Positions 13,615-23,511 of a DNA stretch of 64,000 bases are shown piece after piece. Each line of letters opens with the position of its first letter. Position 1 is the stretch's first letter. Origin of the DNA: Aliidiomarina haloalkalitolerans (GTDB lineage Bacteria; Pseudomonadota; Gammaproteobacteria; Enterobacterales; Alteromonadaceae). Made by a program: the position numbers and the translations under genes. The stretch lies in NCBI RefSeq assembly GCF_003987315.1, contig NZ_PIPI01000003.1, positions 1-64,000 of the forward strand. The letters run 5' to 3'. A model generated the notes under the pieces. It searched no databases. It had not been told where the DNA came from and was given only the letters and a program-made list of their open reading frames with translations.

Positions 13615-14997
13615 ATGAGTAAAATTTCTGAAAACATAATTTTAACACTCCGCTCTGGCCCTATGTCGTCGGCTGATATCGCTGCTGGCTTGCGTGTGAA
13701 TGCGACCACAGTCAGTCGCCAGCTTAATCAATTAGGCGATCGGGTCATTAAAAGCGGAGCCGGACGTTCAACGCTTTGGTACCTCAGTCGACCACTCAAG
13801 GCGCTAGGCGATGCGCATATGCTACCGATTTATCGTGTCGACACGGCAGCTTCTGCACATAAAATTGCTCATTTGTATTTAGTGTTTCCTGCCAATGGTT
13901 ACTTGGTTGAGTACTTTCGTGAGAACGCCACTGACGAGGTATCGTTGAAAGGCGTGGAGTGGACCTACTATGAGTCTTTACCGTGGTGGCTGACGGATAT
14001 GCGGCCGCAGGGATTTCTCGGTCGCTCATTTGCAAATCTATTGCGAACTCGAGGCGAGAATCTGAACGCAGATCCCCGCACGTGGAGTGACGATGAAATC
14101 CTGTCCGTTTTGGCCCGGTATCCTCAGGACAATATTGGTAATTTACTAATCGGGGAAGAGGCTTATAAGCAGTGGCTGCATTTGGCTCAGTCGGTATCTA
14201 TTAGTGCTGCTGAAGTTGCTGAGATTGCAGAAGCCATCGCACGAGGTGAGCATTTCGATTCTTCCACGCAAGGCGAGCAACCGAAGCTTATTGCTTGTCT
14301 TGCGGGTACAGAATGTATCGTCAAATTCACCGGCCAGGTGATGCAGACAGCGGTGGATACGGTCGCAAACCGTTGGGCAGACCTACTTCATGTGGAAGCC
14401 CTCAGCTCGACCGTACTCAATCAAGCTATTCCTGGTATCGCCGCGATAAACCGAGCTTTTCAGGTATACGAGCGAACGTTTATGGCGTCTCAGCGTTTTG
14501 ATCGGACAACCGAAGGCGGCCGCTTGGGCGTGATTTCGCTCAGCAGTTTGGACGCAGAATTCGTTGGTAAGGCAGAGCAGCCTTGGCCGGTTATCATGCA
14601 AGCGCTGGCAAATGCAGATATAGTCACCGAACAAGCTTTAGTACATAGCAAAATAGCCTGGGCATTTGGTCAATTGATAGCTAACTCGGATATGCATCTA
14701 GGGAACTTGTCCGTACTGAATATGCGGGGCAGGCCTTATGATTTAGCGCCTATTTACGACATGCTACCGATGCACTTTGCGCCCACATCCGCAGGCGATC
14801 TTCCAACGCAGCCACGCAACATCAACCTTTGCTTACAAGTCGACCGTGTACATTGGGAGCTCGCTCACCCGTTGGCGCTTGCGCTCTGGCAACAAGTGAT
14901 TGAGCACCCATCGATTAGCGACCACTTTAAAATACTAGCCCGACAACAACTTTCAGTTGTGAAGGACTTTGCAGCAGTCATTCAACGTATGGCCTAA
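13615..14997 (+). CDS. yjjJ: HipA-family kinase with N-terminal HTH (YjjJ type)
   Basis: This 460-residue protein starts with a winged helix (residues about 5-60, GPMSSADIAAGLRVNATTVSRQLNQLG) and continues as a HipA kinase. The catalytic segment NSDMHLGN followed by YDLAPIYDML lies near residue 355. E. coli YjjJ (443 aa) has the same fused layout and lacks a separate hipB. The ATG at 13615 is preferred over an in-frame GTG at 13606; the ribosome site is weak for both. Upstream, CTGCAATAAT occurs twice (near 13480 and 13559), a possible binding site. Confidence 0.85.
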   Translation: MSKISENIILTLRSGPMSSADIAAGLRVNATTVSRQLNQLGDRVIKSGAGRSTLWYLSRPLKALGDAHMLPIYRVDTAASAHKIAHLYLVFPANGYLVEYFRENATDEVSLKGVEWTYYESLPWWLTDMRPQGFLGRSFANLLRTRGENLNADPRTWSDDEILSVLARYPQDNIGNLLIGEEAYKQWLHLAQSVSISAAEVAEIAEAIARGEHFDSSTQGEQPKLIACLAGTECIVKFTGQVMQTAVDTVANRWADLLHVEALSSTVLNQAIPGIAAINRAFQVYERTFMASQRFDRTTEGGRLGVISLSSLDAEFVGKAEQPWPVIMQALANADIVTEQALVHSKIAWAFGQLIANSDMHLGNLSVLNMRGRPYDLAPIYDMLPMHFAPTSAGDLPTQPRNINLCLQVDRVHWELAHPLALALWQQVIEHPSISDHFKILARQQLSVVKDFAAVIQRMA

Positions 14998-15010
14998 ACG
15001 TTAAACTATC

Positions 15011-15838
15011 TTAAAACACGTAAAGAAAACCAATACCGACTTCAGCTTCGAAGTTGCTGCGTGCAATTGGGCTGTTGCGCACGTCGCGGCTGTAATATTC
15101 ATACAAAACTTCGCCGAAAATCTGCCAGTTTTTGTTCACAATGTGGCGATAGCTGTAGTCTATACCGACCGAACGGAAGCCGCCGCTCATGCGCGTTTCG
15201 CGCAAACCAGACGCTGCCGCTTGTTGGGCGGTGATACCGAAGTCCTTATTGGCGAATTCGCTATCGTGGAACACAGCAACGAGGTTAATTTCTGAGCCTG
15301 AGCCGTCAAACTTGTCACCAAAACGACGGCCAACACCGAACAGGCCAAGGTTACCGTTTTCGCTGGCGACTACGCGGCCGACTAACCAATTCCGCCAGTC
15401 AGCGTCGAACGCACGACGTGCTTCGAAGACGAACTCAAGGCCTTCTTCACCGTCACCAAGGCCGTCTAAATTGCCTTTGTCCGAGTCGCCTTCCTCACGA
15501 CCTTCGTCAAAGCCAATCAGCGCTTGCAGCAACCAAGTGTCGCTGCGCAAACCACGCCAACCGAATGCTTCGCCGGCAAAGAAGAAGATGTCATTGCCGC
15601 GACGCCATTGCACGGCACCCGCTGGGTCAACTTCAAAACCAAATTCGTCCGACCCTTCGTAAGCCGTTTCATATTCAATACCAAGGCCTAAGCCGAACGC
15701 CCAGCCGTCTTGTCCTCGAGTGAAGTCATCGAGTGACGGTAAAGGCACAAGCGCCGTTCGCTCTTCTTGCGCCAGTGCCGGTTGTAACAACAAAGTAGGG
15801 ATTAAAGCTAACGCGAGTAAACCAGTGAATTTTTTCAT
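15011..15838 (-). CDS. MipA/OmpV-family outer membrane protein
   Basis: A 275-residue protein with a signal peptide (MKKFTGLLALALIPTLLLQPALAQ, cleavage near 23) and alternating aromatic strands that suit a beta-barrel. The pattern ...FGLGLGIEYETAYEGSDEFGFEVDPAGAVQWRR is typical of MipA/OmpV. The C-terminus ends in FLYVF, with the terminal Phe preferred by the BAM machinery. OmpV-type proteins act as structural or osmoregulated porins; the substrate is unknown. It converges with the YjjJ gene 13 bases away, and no clear terminator is seen. Confidence 0.88.
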   Translation of the reverse strand: MKKFTGLLALALIPTLLLQPALAQEERTALVPLPSLDDFTRGQDGWAFGLGLGIEYETAYEGSDEFGFEVDPAGAVQWRRGNDIFFFAGEAFGWRGLRSDTWLLQALIGFDEGREEGDSDKGNLDGLGDGEEGLEFVFEARRAFDADWRNWLVGRVVASENGNLGLFGVGRRFGDKFDGSGSEINLVAVFHDSEFANKDFGITAQQAAASGLRETRMSGGFRSVGIDYSYRHIVNKNWQIFGEVLYEYYSRDVRNSPIARSNFEAEVGIGFLYVF

Positions 15839-16070
15839 GTCAATTTGCCTGCTAATGTCCGAACAAATTCGAAAATAGGAATAGTTGGCTGTAATTTACG
15901 TTTCACGTTTCATTCAGGATCTTCGTTTGCTACTTTTTTTCCTAGCCCTCTTAAATTAGAACAACCCTTAGCAATTCCTATAGTTGAAGAAGCTCTAACT
16001 CGCAATCCCACAGCGCCCTCTACCCACAAATTCTGATCTTTTCACGTCGGCTCGCTTCGAAGATTTGAAA

Positions 16071-17456
16071 TCAGAGCGCGGACTCGTTCACTTGTCCATC
16101 TTGCTTGTAAATTGTGCCTTCCTTCATGACAAACTCCACTTTTTGCAGCAAATTGATATAGCGCAATACATCGCCTCGAACAGCGATAATGTCGGCCACT
16201 TTGCCAGCTTGTAGGGTTCCAAATCGGTCTTGAACACCCATCATTACGGCAGGCCAATACGTTGCAGCGCGAATGGTCTCCTGAGCATCAAACTCCATTT
16301 CTTCAACCCACCATGCCATTTCTTGCCATGTAGATTGGCAATGAAATTTCATTGGAATACCGCTGTCAGTTCCAATTAACATAACCACGCCCGTATCTTT
16401 TAATTGCGCAATTTTATTCTTCAACGTCGAGCGACGGAGCGGGGTTAGCTGCATGTAGCCAAGCTGCGAAGGGTGTTGAATAGAGCTTCGAATGTCAGCT
16501 ATCACTTCATCGGAAAGGCCTCGTTCCCAACAGGGATCAGTCAAGCGAGTTGGGTTAGCAACAGTATTTGAATAGTTCCAAAGCCCTTCAACCGTTGGTG
16601 TCCAGAATAACAAGCCGTCAAAAATACCAGTTGCAGTGCGCTCTATAAGGGCATCAAGGACATCCTGTGGGTAACCGGGAGCTGTGGTTAACCCAGTGTG
16701 TTCAAAATTATCGATACCAATCTCGACACCGATGCGAATTTCATTGGGTTTGTGGGCATGGGCGACCACTTTCATTCCTAACCGATGGGCTTCTTCGACA
16801 ACGGCTCGCGCAACTTCAATTTCCATATCGTCATGGTCAATCAGCTTAACGATTTCCATGCCGGCTTCATGAAGTTCCCGAACTCGTAGGCGTGCTTCTT
16901 GAACAGTTTTCACTTCCCAACGATAACCTTTCTGCCAAGCATCCACTTCATGTTGCAGGAAAGGGCCTGAGGTATACAGGTGTGGTCCCGGAATACGGCC
17001 TTCGCGAATGGCGGCTTTTACATTCACCGACGCTGTTAATGGTGCACCCAAGTCGCGTGCACTGGTGACGCCTGCAAGTAATAATTGCAAAGCTGCCGCG
17101 GGCATAATCTCTGACTCGAAGCGGTCAGAGTAGGTGGCATTCCAGTGAGGATAGTCTGCATGACCCACCAGCATCAAGTGGGCGTGGTTTTCCCATAAGC
17201 CGGGCAAAATATCATGGCCGCCCATATTAATCTCACGATATCCCTCAGGAACTGGAAGCGAATCTACGGTGCCAACCTGCTGAATAATGCCATCATCAAT
17301 CAAAATGACACTGTGTAACATAGGCGGTGCAACCGTTCCGTCGATTAAACGACCACCTACTAAGGCTATTTTTTCCGCGTGGACAGGAAGGCTCATGACC
17401 ATCGCTAAACAACACAGCCAGATCTGAGTCACCGGCCAACTCCGCTTTTTTGCCAT
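16071..17456 (-). CDS. Secreted amidohydrolase family protein
   Basis: From the ATG at 17456 (GAGGT just upstream) this is a 461-residue protein with a signal peptide (IWLCCLAMVMSLPVHA). It has the amidohydrolase TIM-barrel plan: an N-terminal beta segment, the metal motif NHAHL (HxH), VVAHAHKP and EHTG histidines, and a late catalytic aspartate in LIGTDSGIP. The same family holds imidazolonepropionase-like enzymes and prolidases (Xaa-Pro dipeptidases of the amidohydrolase type), so peptide or cyclic amide hydrolysis in the periplasm is likely. Longer in-frame starts have no ribosome site. Confidence 0.85.
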   Translation of the reverse strand: MAKKRSWPVTQIWLCCLAMVMSLPVHAEKIALVGGRLIDGTVAPPMLHSVILIDDGIIQQVGTVDSLPVPEGYREINMGGHDILPGLWENHAHLMLVGHADYPHWNATYSDRFESEIMPAAALQLLLAGVTSARDLGAPLTASVNVKAAIREGRIPGPHLYTSGPFLQHEVDAWQKGYRWEVKTVQEARLRVRELHEAGMEIVKLIDHDDMEIEVARAVVEEAHRLGMKVVAHAHKPNEIRIGVEIGIDNFEHTGLTTAPGYPQDVLDALIERTATGIFDGLLFWTPTVEGLWNYSNTVANPTRLTDPCWERGLSDEVIADIRSSIQHPSQLGYMQLTPLRRSTLKNKIAQLKDTGVVMLIGTDSGIPMKFHCQSTWQEMAWWVEEMEFDAQETIRAATYWPAVMMGVQDRFGTLQAGKVADIIAVRGDVLRYINLLQKVEFVMKEGTIYKQDGQVNESAL

Positions 17457-17629
17457 TTTTATTACCTCGAGCATTATCAATAAAATCAGATTCTTATAGA
17501 GCATAGACGGAATTGCGCTGGCGTCAATTTTCGTAGCGGTCGGTGACCACCTGATCCTTTCACCCTTGAATTCTCTACTACTTAACCTCAGGTGTAACCT
17601 AAGCACCCAAATTTAGAAGTGGAGGGACG

Positions 17630-17755
17630 ATGAAAAAAGTACTGGTTTTTGTAACGAATCACGCCACACTCGGAGAAACAGACGAAGCCAATGGCACGTT
17701 TTCTCCCGAGCTCACTCATGCGGTCGCGGCAACGATGGTCAAACATTTGCGTTAA
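17630..17755 (+). pseudogene. DJ-1/PfpI-family gene reduced to its ends
   Basis: A strong GGAGGG at 17621 precedes ATG 17630, and the 41-residue peptide begins MKKVLVFVTNHATLGETDEA, the first strand and loop of class I glutamine-amidotransferase-like DJ-1/PfpI proteins. After THA it jumps straight to AVAATMVKHLR, which looks like the last helix. About 180 residues with the nucleophile cysteine are missing. The frame is still open, so a short peptide may be made. Confidence 0.65.
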
Positions 17756-17772
17756 ACCTCGAACGAGCGAAG

Positions 17773-17800
17773 AACGCCCTCACGACGAGGGCGTTTTCTT
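17773..17800 (+). terminator. Rho-independent terminator
   Basis: AACGCCCTC (17773-17781), loop ACGAC, GAGGGCGTT (17787-17795), then TTCTT. It lies 18 bases after the DJ-1 remnant and presumably served the full gene. Confidence 0.85.
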
Positions 17801-17877
17801 GCGCACAGAATAATCATGTGTCCGTCAGAATTTTCCATTACACTAGTGAAAACAATAACAAGAATGGAAGTCTTGGC

Positions 17878-19320
17878 ATGCAAAAGCGCGCTCTGATTCG
17901 AATCGTTCTCTTCGGTTTTGCGAGTATTTGGCTCGCGACCACTGTGTACCATGCCTACAAACCGCTTCCTGCCGGGCTGAATTTAGCTGGCGCTGAGCAC
18001 TCGGTAACGCAAGTTTCATTTCTCACCGACGTTACCTATGGTCGTGAAAGCGAGGAAGACAGCCGCTATATCGAGCAGGAAATTTTCGACGCAGTATTCG
18101 ACATGATCGCCAATGCACGTCAATTTATCTTGGTTGATATGTTCCTGTTTAACGACTTTCAGGGTGCAGTCAGTGAAGATCATCGGCCCCTTTCAGCCGA
18201 GTTAACTCAGGCACTGATTGACCAGAAGCAGCAATACCCAACGATGGAAATTCACGTCATTTCCGACCCACTCAATACCGTTTATGGCGGTCGTGTCTCG
18301 GAGCACTTTCAGCGTTTAGAAGCAGCGGGTATTGACGTGACGTTAACGCGGCTTGCGCGTTTAAGGGACAGCAATCCCGCATACTCAGGGCTTTGGCGTT
18401 TATTGTTGCAGCCATTTGGCAATCGTGAAGCGAACACGGCACCGAACCCGTTCGGCGACGGCCGAGTGTCCATTCGTAGTTATCTCGCATTGTTCAACTT
18501 TAAAGCCAACCACCGCAAACTCATCATTAGCGACCAGCACGACAGCTCTGAACTCGTGGCCTTAGTCACCAGCGCTAACCCGCACGATGGCAGTAGCGCG
18601 CATGGTAATGTTGCGTTGCGCTTTAACGGCCCTGCAGTGTTTGACTTACTTGAAAGTGAGAAGGCTGTACTCGGATTTTCTGGTGGTCCTGAAGTAACAT
18701 TAAATGTACCAAGCCCAGCACCAACGTCAGCAAACATGACACTGCAAGTCGTCACCGAACGCGCAGTTGAACAAGCACTGGTCGATATTATTGACGCCGC
18801 TCAGCCTGATGAAGCCCTCGACCTTGCGGTGTTTTATCTTTCCGATCGCCACGTCATACAAGCGCTCAAACGAGCCACAAAGCGTGGCGTCAGTGTCCGC
18901 GTTTTACTTGATCCGAACAAAGACGCATTCGGTCGCGAAAAGAATGGTGTGCCCAATCGCCCGGTTGGCCACGAGCTCGCGCAAGCCGGCGTATCAGTGC
19001 GCTGGTGCGCGACGCAAGGCGAACAGTGCCATGCCAAATGGCTCATGCATCGCAGCGCCACTGGCCAGGCGACTATGCTATTGGGGTCGACCAATTTTAC
19101 CCGCCGTAACCTCCATAACCTCAATCTCGAAACCAGTGTGATTTTGCGCGGCCCGGTAACCGAGCAAGCACTGCACGCAGGAGTCGAATGGTTCGACGAT
19201 CAATGGTTCAATCGCGATGGCCGCGTGTTCAGCGCTAACTATGAAGTCTTTGCCGAAAGCAGCTTACAACACCGCTTGCTCTATCGCTTTATGGAAGCGA
19301 CCGGGATGAGTACGTTTTAG
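17878..19320 (+). CDS. Phospholipase D-like protein
   Basis: Start at ATG 17878 after GGAAG; 480 residues. An N-terminal hydrophobic segment (IRIVLFGFASIWLATTVYHAY) anchors or exports it. Two PLD domains follow: the first HKD motif is HRKLIISD near residue 218, and the second region is HAKWLMHR...GSTNFTRRN near residue 385. In the second motif the expected Asp is replaced by Arg, which is unusual. Family members hydrolyse or exchange phospholipid head groups (cardiolipin synthase-like) or act as nucleases. It converges with the EEP gene. Confidence 0.85.
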   Translation: MQKRALIRIVLFGFASIWLATTVYHAYKPLPAGLNLAGAEHSVTQVSFLTDVTYGRESEEDSRYIEQEIFDAVFDMIANARQFILVDMFLFNDFQGAVSEDHRPLSAELTQALIDQKQQYPTMEIHVISDPLNTVYGGRVSEHFQRLEAAGIDVTLTRLARLRDSNPAYSGLWRLLLQPFGNREANTAPNPFGDGRVSIRSYLALFNFKANHRKLIISDQHDSSELVALVTSANPHDGSSAHGNVALRFNGPAVFDLLESEKAVLGFSGGPEVTLNVPSPAPTSANMTLQVVTERAVEQALVDIIDAAQPDEALDLAVFYLSDRHVIQALKRATKRGVSVRVLLDPNKDAFGREKNGVPNRPVGHELAQAGVSVRWCATQGEQCHAKWLMHRSATGQATMLLGSTNFTRRNLHNLNLETSVILRGPVTEQALHAGVEWFDDQWFNRDGRVFSANYEVFAESSLQHRLLYRFMEATGMSTF

Positions 19321-19329
19321 CGCGAAAGC

Positions 19330-20067
19330 TCACACAGCAAAACGCGCATAAATAGGGTTGTGGTCTGACACTGTAGTGGTGTTGATAGCAGTCGCTTCTT
19401 TCAGTACCAAGTCGCGATAGAAAATGAAATCGAGTGGGTGGGTGCGATAGGTTTTAATGTGGTGATCGTCAGTCATGTAGGCTTGGCGCAAACCGACGCT
19501 GCGACAAAAACGCAGCAGATGCAGGCGGCGCTGACGATTCCAGACGTTAAAGTCGCCCGCAACTATCAGTGGACCGTTGTGGTGATTCAATTCAGCTCGT
19601 AACAGCTCCATTTCCCGCAAGAAATAGTTGGCGCTGACAAAGTTAATGGCGTGCACATTCACCACCAGTAACGACTGTTCATTCGGTAGCGGGTGATACG
19701 ACAACATATAGCTTTTGTGCGTGGCGAAAATGCCTTCACGCTTGCTGGTTAAGCGCGTTTGCACGTCGGTAAATGCAATTTGCGAAGCAGTTAGTACACC
19801 ATACACTGAACGGCTAGTTTGCATGTTCGGTGCTACGGCATAGGACCAATGCGGCAATTTCCAGTCACTGTTTAAGGTTAGCTTTGCTTCTTGGAGCAGC
19901 AAAAAAAGACTTGGAAATTGATGCAGAATACGCGCTAACGCCACCTGAAATTTCAGTGTTTGCGTCAGCTTTTGTGTATTCCAGCACAGCACGCCAAACT
20001 CTTCACCACGAATAATCGCTTGTTGATGAATAAAGCGTTGAGGAACAATGATTCTGGGCTTTAGCAC
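19330..20067 (-). CDS. Endonuclease/exonuclease/phosphatase family protein
   Basis: A metal-dependent EEP-fold phosphoesterase of about 245 residues. Key stretches are the early CWNTQK, the glutamate in LLLQEAK, VAGDFNVWN and the final SDHNPIYA. No signal peptide is seen. The start is either GTG 20067 (AAGG seven bases upstream) or TTG 20082. Close relatives are often annotated as endonuclease/exonuclease/phosphatase without a known substrate. Confidence 0.85.
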   Translation of the reverse strand: MLKPRIIVPQRFIHQQAIIRGEEFGVLCWNTQKLTQTLKFQVALARILHQFPSLFLLLQEAKLTLNSDWKLPHWSYAVAPNMQTSRSVYGVLTASQIAFTDVQTRLTSKREGIFATHKSYMLSYHPLPNEQSLLVVNVHAINFVSANYFLREMELLRAELNHHNGPLIVAGDFNVWNRQRRLHLLRFCRSVGLRQAYMTDDHHIKTYRTHPLDFIFYRDLVLKEATAINTTTVSDHNPIYARFAV

Positions 20068-20307
20068 TTCTCCGCCTTTCAATCGGTAATGGATGATCGC
20101 TGCAGTTTTAGACCATACTGCTTAAGAATTATACCAAAAAACTGTGGCAGACTCGTCTAGTTTTTCCGTGGATTTACCCCAAAAAACAATGTCTAGCCAA
20201 TGCCAAGCCAATGCCTATCGACATTTTTTCACGAAATCTTGATCAATTTAGGTTTGTTTAGTAAAGTTAATTGCATTAGGCTTATTAAACATAGCTAAAG
20301 TGAATCC

Positions 20308-20649
20308 ATGGCCAGAAACGAGAGTGAACAAATCTATAAAGGACTGCTCGACACCTTGGTGTTGAACGTGTTGTTGGCTGAACCCAATTATGGGTTTGGG
20401 ATAAAAGAGACGTTGCGTGAGCAGTTAGGGGATGATGCTGATGTGGTGAAAGAGGCAACCCTATACCCCTTGTTACACCGACTCGAACGAAAAGAGTTGG
20501 TCCTGTCATATCGTCAGCCGGGTGACCGCGGTACGCCGCGGAAATATTACAAAATCACGCAATCTGGACACCAATACCTGAAACAACAAATTGAAGCTTG
20601 GCGGCAAGTCTCGGCATTACTTGACCGAACAATTTTTAAGAAGGACTGA
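20308..20649 (+). CDS. PadR-family transcriptional regulator
   Basis: A 113-residue winged-helix repressor: MARNESEQIYKGLLDTLVLNVLLAEPNYGFGIKE is the typical PadR N-terminus, followed by ATLYPLLHRLERKELV and a dimerisation helix. It is followed after three bases by a membrane protein, the usual pairing of a PadR gene with its target gene. The upstream region is AT-rich and probably holds its operator. Confidence 0.9.
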   Translation: MARNESEQIYKGLLDTLVLNVLLAEPNYGFGIKETLREQLGDDADVVKEATLYPLLHRLERKELVLSYRQPGDRGTPRKYYKITQSGHQYLKQQIEAWRQVSALLDRTIFKKD

Positions 20650-20652
20650 CGT

Positions 20653-21666
20653 ATGAACTTTCATCGCTTAACACGCTTTCCGAAGCATACATTTCCAGGT
20701 GATTTAGCAACAGGGAATGCTGCTATTGATCAGTATTTGCGGGATCTCGACGCTCGGCTGGTCGGTAGTCAGGGCGTGCGAAAGATAACGCTTGAAGAAA
20801 CTCGAGACCATTTGCTCGAGTCGACCGACCATATGGTCGCCGCAGGTCAGCCGATTGAGAAGGCCGCCGAGCAGGCGGTGGTCAACTTTGGCGACGTCGA
20901 AGTACATGCCAAGTCGCAACGGCAGGAACGCTACAAGCTATTCGTCACCATGTTTTTTCGGTTTGGTCTGACATTTGCCACGCTCATGTTCCTAATGAGT
21001 CTTATGTCAACAGCGTCTTTTCTTGGCGAAGAAAAAGCTGAGCGCAGTTTGCTTGAGAACCTTCCAACGATGGCGACTATTTTTATTTTTAACGCTACCT
21101 TCTTTGGTTTTTTTATGAGCTATTGGTATACCTTCGCATTCACGCAAGCCAAACCTGAGCCAGTGAAGTTATCTACGAAGGGCGAAGTGCTTGAAGTTTA
21201 TTCACAAAAAGGTAGTAAGTATGCGGCGATTTTCCTGCTGATCGTCATGGGCGGTATTTCACTTTCGTGCTTAGCCGGTCTTTTTGGCTGGGGTTATATG
21301 GCGCCAACCGGTACCGCTTTAAACGTCATTCTCTTTTTACTGGGTGCGCAGTTGGCGATTGGTGGCTGTGTGGCCTGGGATCGCTACGAGCTGACACAGG
21401 ACACTTTGACCATCCGTTCGTTTACTGGTAATCACACGGTTCCGCGAGCAGGCATCGTCGACTTGAAAGAAAAGCCATTTTGGTGCAGCTTTGTCGGTCT
21501 TGGCATTGGCAAACACTATGCGTTAATTTGGCGCGATGATGCGGGTCAACAGCACAGTATTAACTTAGTGCTCAATGGCGAAATGCATAATTCCGATAGT
21601 CTCATTGCGACGCTTAAAGCGACCGCCAACGACAGTGTATCCGTCGCCGACGGGAACTCAAATTAA
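20653..21666 (+). CDS. Membrane protein with permease-prefix-like domain
   Basis: A 337-residue protein; AAGGA precedes ATG 20653. The N-terminal soluble helical region (IDQYLRDLDARLVG...TLEETRDHLLESTDHMVAAG...AAEQAVVNFGD) resembles the permease prefix domain seen in PadR-regulated operons. Four hydrophobic segments follow (about 97-120, 135-155, 193-215, 222-240), then a PH-like soluble tail. It probably senses or responds to envelope stress together with PadR, but the function is unknown. Confidence 0.75.
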   Translation: MNFHRLTRFPKHTFPGDLATGNAAIDQYLRDLDARLVGSQGVRKITLEETRDHLLESTDHMVAAGQPIEKAAEQAVVNFGDVEVHAKSQRQERYKLFVTMFFRFGLTFATLMFLMSLMSTASFLGEEKAERSLLENLPTMATIFIFNATFFGFFMSYWYTFAFTQAKPEPVKLSTKGEVLEVYSQKGSKYAAIFLLIVMGGISLSCLAGLFGWGYMAPTGTALNVILFLLGAQLAIGGCVAWDRYELTQDTLTIRSFTGNHTVPRAGIVDLKEKPFWCSFVGLGIGKHYALIWRDDAGQQHSINLVLNGEMHNSDSLIATLKATANDSVSVADGNSN

Positions 21667-21958
21667 AGCTCGGTGATAAACTCTTGAATCATGGCGACCA
21701 ACCACTCAGGAGCGTCGGCCATGATGAAATGGCGCGACTGCTCAGCAAAGGCGAAGCGATGGTATTGCTTCGCCACGTGCACAAACTGATCTTCATAGTT
21801 TTTCTGCACTTGCTCAGGTGTCGCATAAGGTGCGCCATTTTGCACCGCGCGCAATTACCTTTCCGAAGCGATTAGCAAATTGAATGCCGCAAATCGTATC
21901 GACGCTGCGCGGATCGCCCGTCAGAAAGGCTGGTTGTAGTGCGGCCAGGTTTAAAGCT
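21663..21958 (-). pseudogene. Alpha/beta hydrolase C-terminal remnant, frameshifted
   Basis: The last 63 codons (NGAPYATPEQVQKNYEDQF...HFIMADAPEWLVAMIQEFI) match the C-terminal end of alpha/beta hydrolases, with the catalytic His in RHFIM. Upstream the homology (AALQPAFLTGDPRSVDTICGIQFANRFGK) continues in another frame, so there is a frameshift near 21850. The N-terminal half is missing and the neighbouring gene abuts at 21960. Confidence 0.65.
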
Positions 21959-21959
21959 G

Positions 21960-23402
21960 CTATGAGTCTTCCACAATTAAGTTTCGGCACAAAGGGGTCA
22001 CCTGAACTCTGCGCGGCTCGAGGCTTGCGAGGTGACTATCAGTTGCGTTGTGTGTCCATAGGCCAAGGAGTCCGAAGATATAAACATAGCGACGACGAAA
22101 ATGCAGTACCCTCGCATGGTTGGGCGTCGGTGCTGTCCATTGCGAGGTGGTCACTGGTTCTTCGTCGAGAGCAGGGATCATCGCGCTTAGTGATGCATAG
22201 AAAGCTTCGTCAATAATCTCGAGCTCAGGTGCGACTGCGCTTTGCAGCACCATAACCTCCGCAACGCTTTGCTGTAACGGGCACTCGTCGCTGTAGTCAA
22301 TGAAGCCCCAATTGAACTTTCGAAATGCTGACTGCAAAAGTGCAAGATAGATTTCGCCAGACTTGTCGGCTTCGAGTAATTTGCGACCTTTTGCGGTTAA
22401 CTCAATTTTAGTTTTATATTCTTTAACCAATGGGCTTAAGCACACTATATGGCGAAGCACTGCAACAGCTGTTGATTTTGACTCGGAGGTAACTTTCTCA
22501 AACTGTGACTCTTGAATTAACGGAATTCGCGGGTCGTGCAGTTTTGCGTCGATCGCTTTCACAAGTTTTACAGGTAAATAGCCACTGGCAGTCAATTTCA
22601 CTGGCCCTTCTCGAAAGGCATCAAAGAGCGGCGTTAACGCCTGCAGAATGGGTGCCTGCCGAGCCATATCATCTGCTGGCGCTGCAATTCGATATGGCTC
22701 GTGACCATAGGGGTCGCGATTAAAATCATTGAGGGTTGCATAGCTAAAACGTTGGTTGATTGCGTGATAAATATCGTGATTAAACTGTTCATGCAACGCC
22801 GCAATCATAGCGAGTTCGGCTGCGGAAAAGTCATTGTCCTCATCTAGGCCAAACTCAAATGGCACTTCCTCGTCATCCATACAAGCAATAAACGCTGGCT
22901 GTTGTCCGTAACCCTGCAGGACAGTCAGGGTATAAAAGCGCTGCAACAGCGACTGAATGCGCTCTTGGTCGACTTTTTGCGAATTCTTGCGTAAGTAATG
23001 AACGCCGCCACTGTTTTCCTCAGGACAAACACCTACCGCGTGTAGCAGCTTAACGTGGGTGTCAGCAGGGAGGATGACACTTTCTTCGAGCTTAATGGTG
23101 TGCATCCAGTCATCACCATAATCATATAAATACTTGATTTGACGATGATTACCATTAAGAACTTCGGTGACTGGTACATCAAATTCCAGAAGCTCATCCC
23201 CTGGTTCGAAGTCATCCTCGTAGTCCGAGAAATTACCTTTGGCAGTAATAAACATGTGCAAGTGCGAAAGCTGCCAACCCATGGCTAACTGCAGATAGTA
23301 ATGGAGTTGATGTAAATCCGTTTCGGCAGGAATGAGCAGTGTGCGCTCGATAGGATTGGGTGCGTCATCAAGGCTGACACTAATTTGCAGATATTTAGGC
23401 AT
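21960..23402 (-). CDS. Plasmid pRiA4b ORF-3 family protein
   Basis: A 480-residue protein whose N-terminal 170 residues match the pRiA4b ORF-3/IS1096 TnpR-like fold (LQISVSLDDA...LHQLHYYLQLAMGW...LYDYGDDWMHTIKLE...CPEENSGG). The remaining 300 residues (SYATLNDFNRDPYGHEPYRI...) are a long extension with no domain that I recognise. The ATG is at 23402. No function is established for the family, although members are frequent near mobile elements. Confidence 0.8.
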   Translation of the reverse strand: MPKYLQISVSLDDAPNPIERTLLIPAETDLHQLHYYLQLAMGWQLSHLHMFITAKGNFSDYEDDFEPGDELLEFDVPVTEVLNGNHRQIKYLYDYGDDWMHTIKLEESVILPADTHVKLLHAVGVCPEENSGGVHYLRKNSQKVDQERIQSLLQRFYTLTVLQGYGQQPAFIACMDDEEVPFEFGLDEDNDFSAAELAMIAALHEQFNHDIYHAINQRFSYATLNDFNRDPYGHEPYRIAAPADDMARQAPILQALTPLFDAFREGPVKLTASGYLPVKLVKAIDAKLHDPRIPLIQESQFEKVTSESKSTAVAVLRHIVCLSPLVKEYKTKIELTAKGRKLLEADKSGEIYLALLQSAFRKFNWGFIDYSDECPLQQSVAEVMVLQSAVAPELEIIDEAFYASLSAMIPALDEEPVTTSQWTAPTPNHARVLHFRRRYVYIFGLLGLWTHNATDSHLASLEPRRVQVTPLCRNLIVEDS

Positions 23403-23511
23403 ATATTTTCGATTTCGTTAGACTTAAATTAACGAAAGTTTAACCGAAGTCGAACTGGTTCGGTAACCCCAAGACAAGGATTAATCGATCGCTGAACGCT
23501 AGACAAACAGT

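Noticed and set aside
15845-16036. 63-codon ORF between MipA and the amidohydrolase
   Set aside because: It overlaps the expected MipA promoter and has no protein-like pattern.
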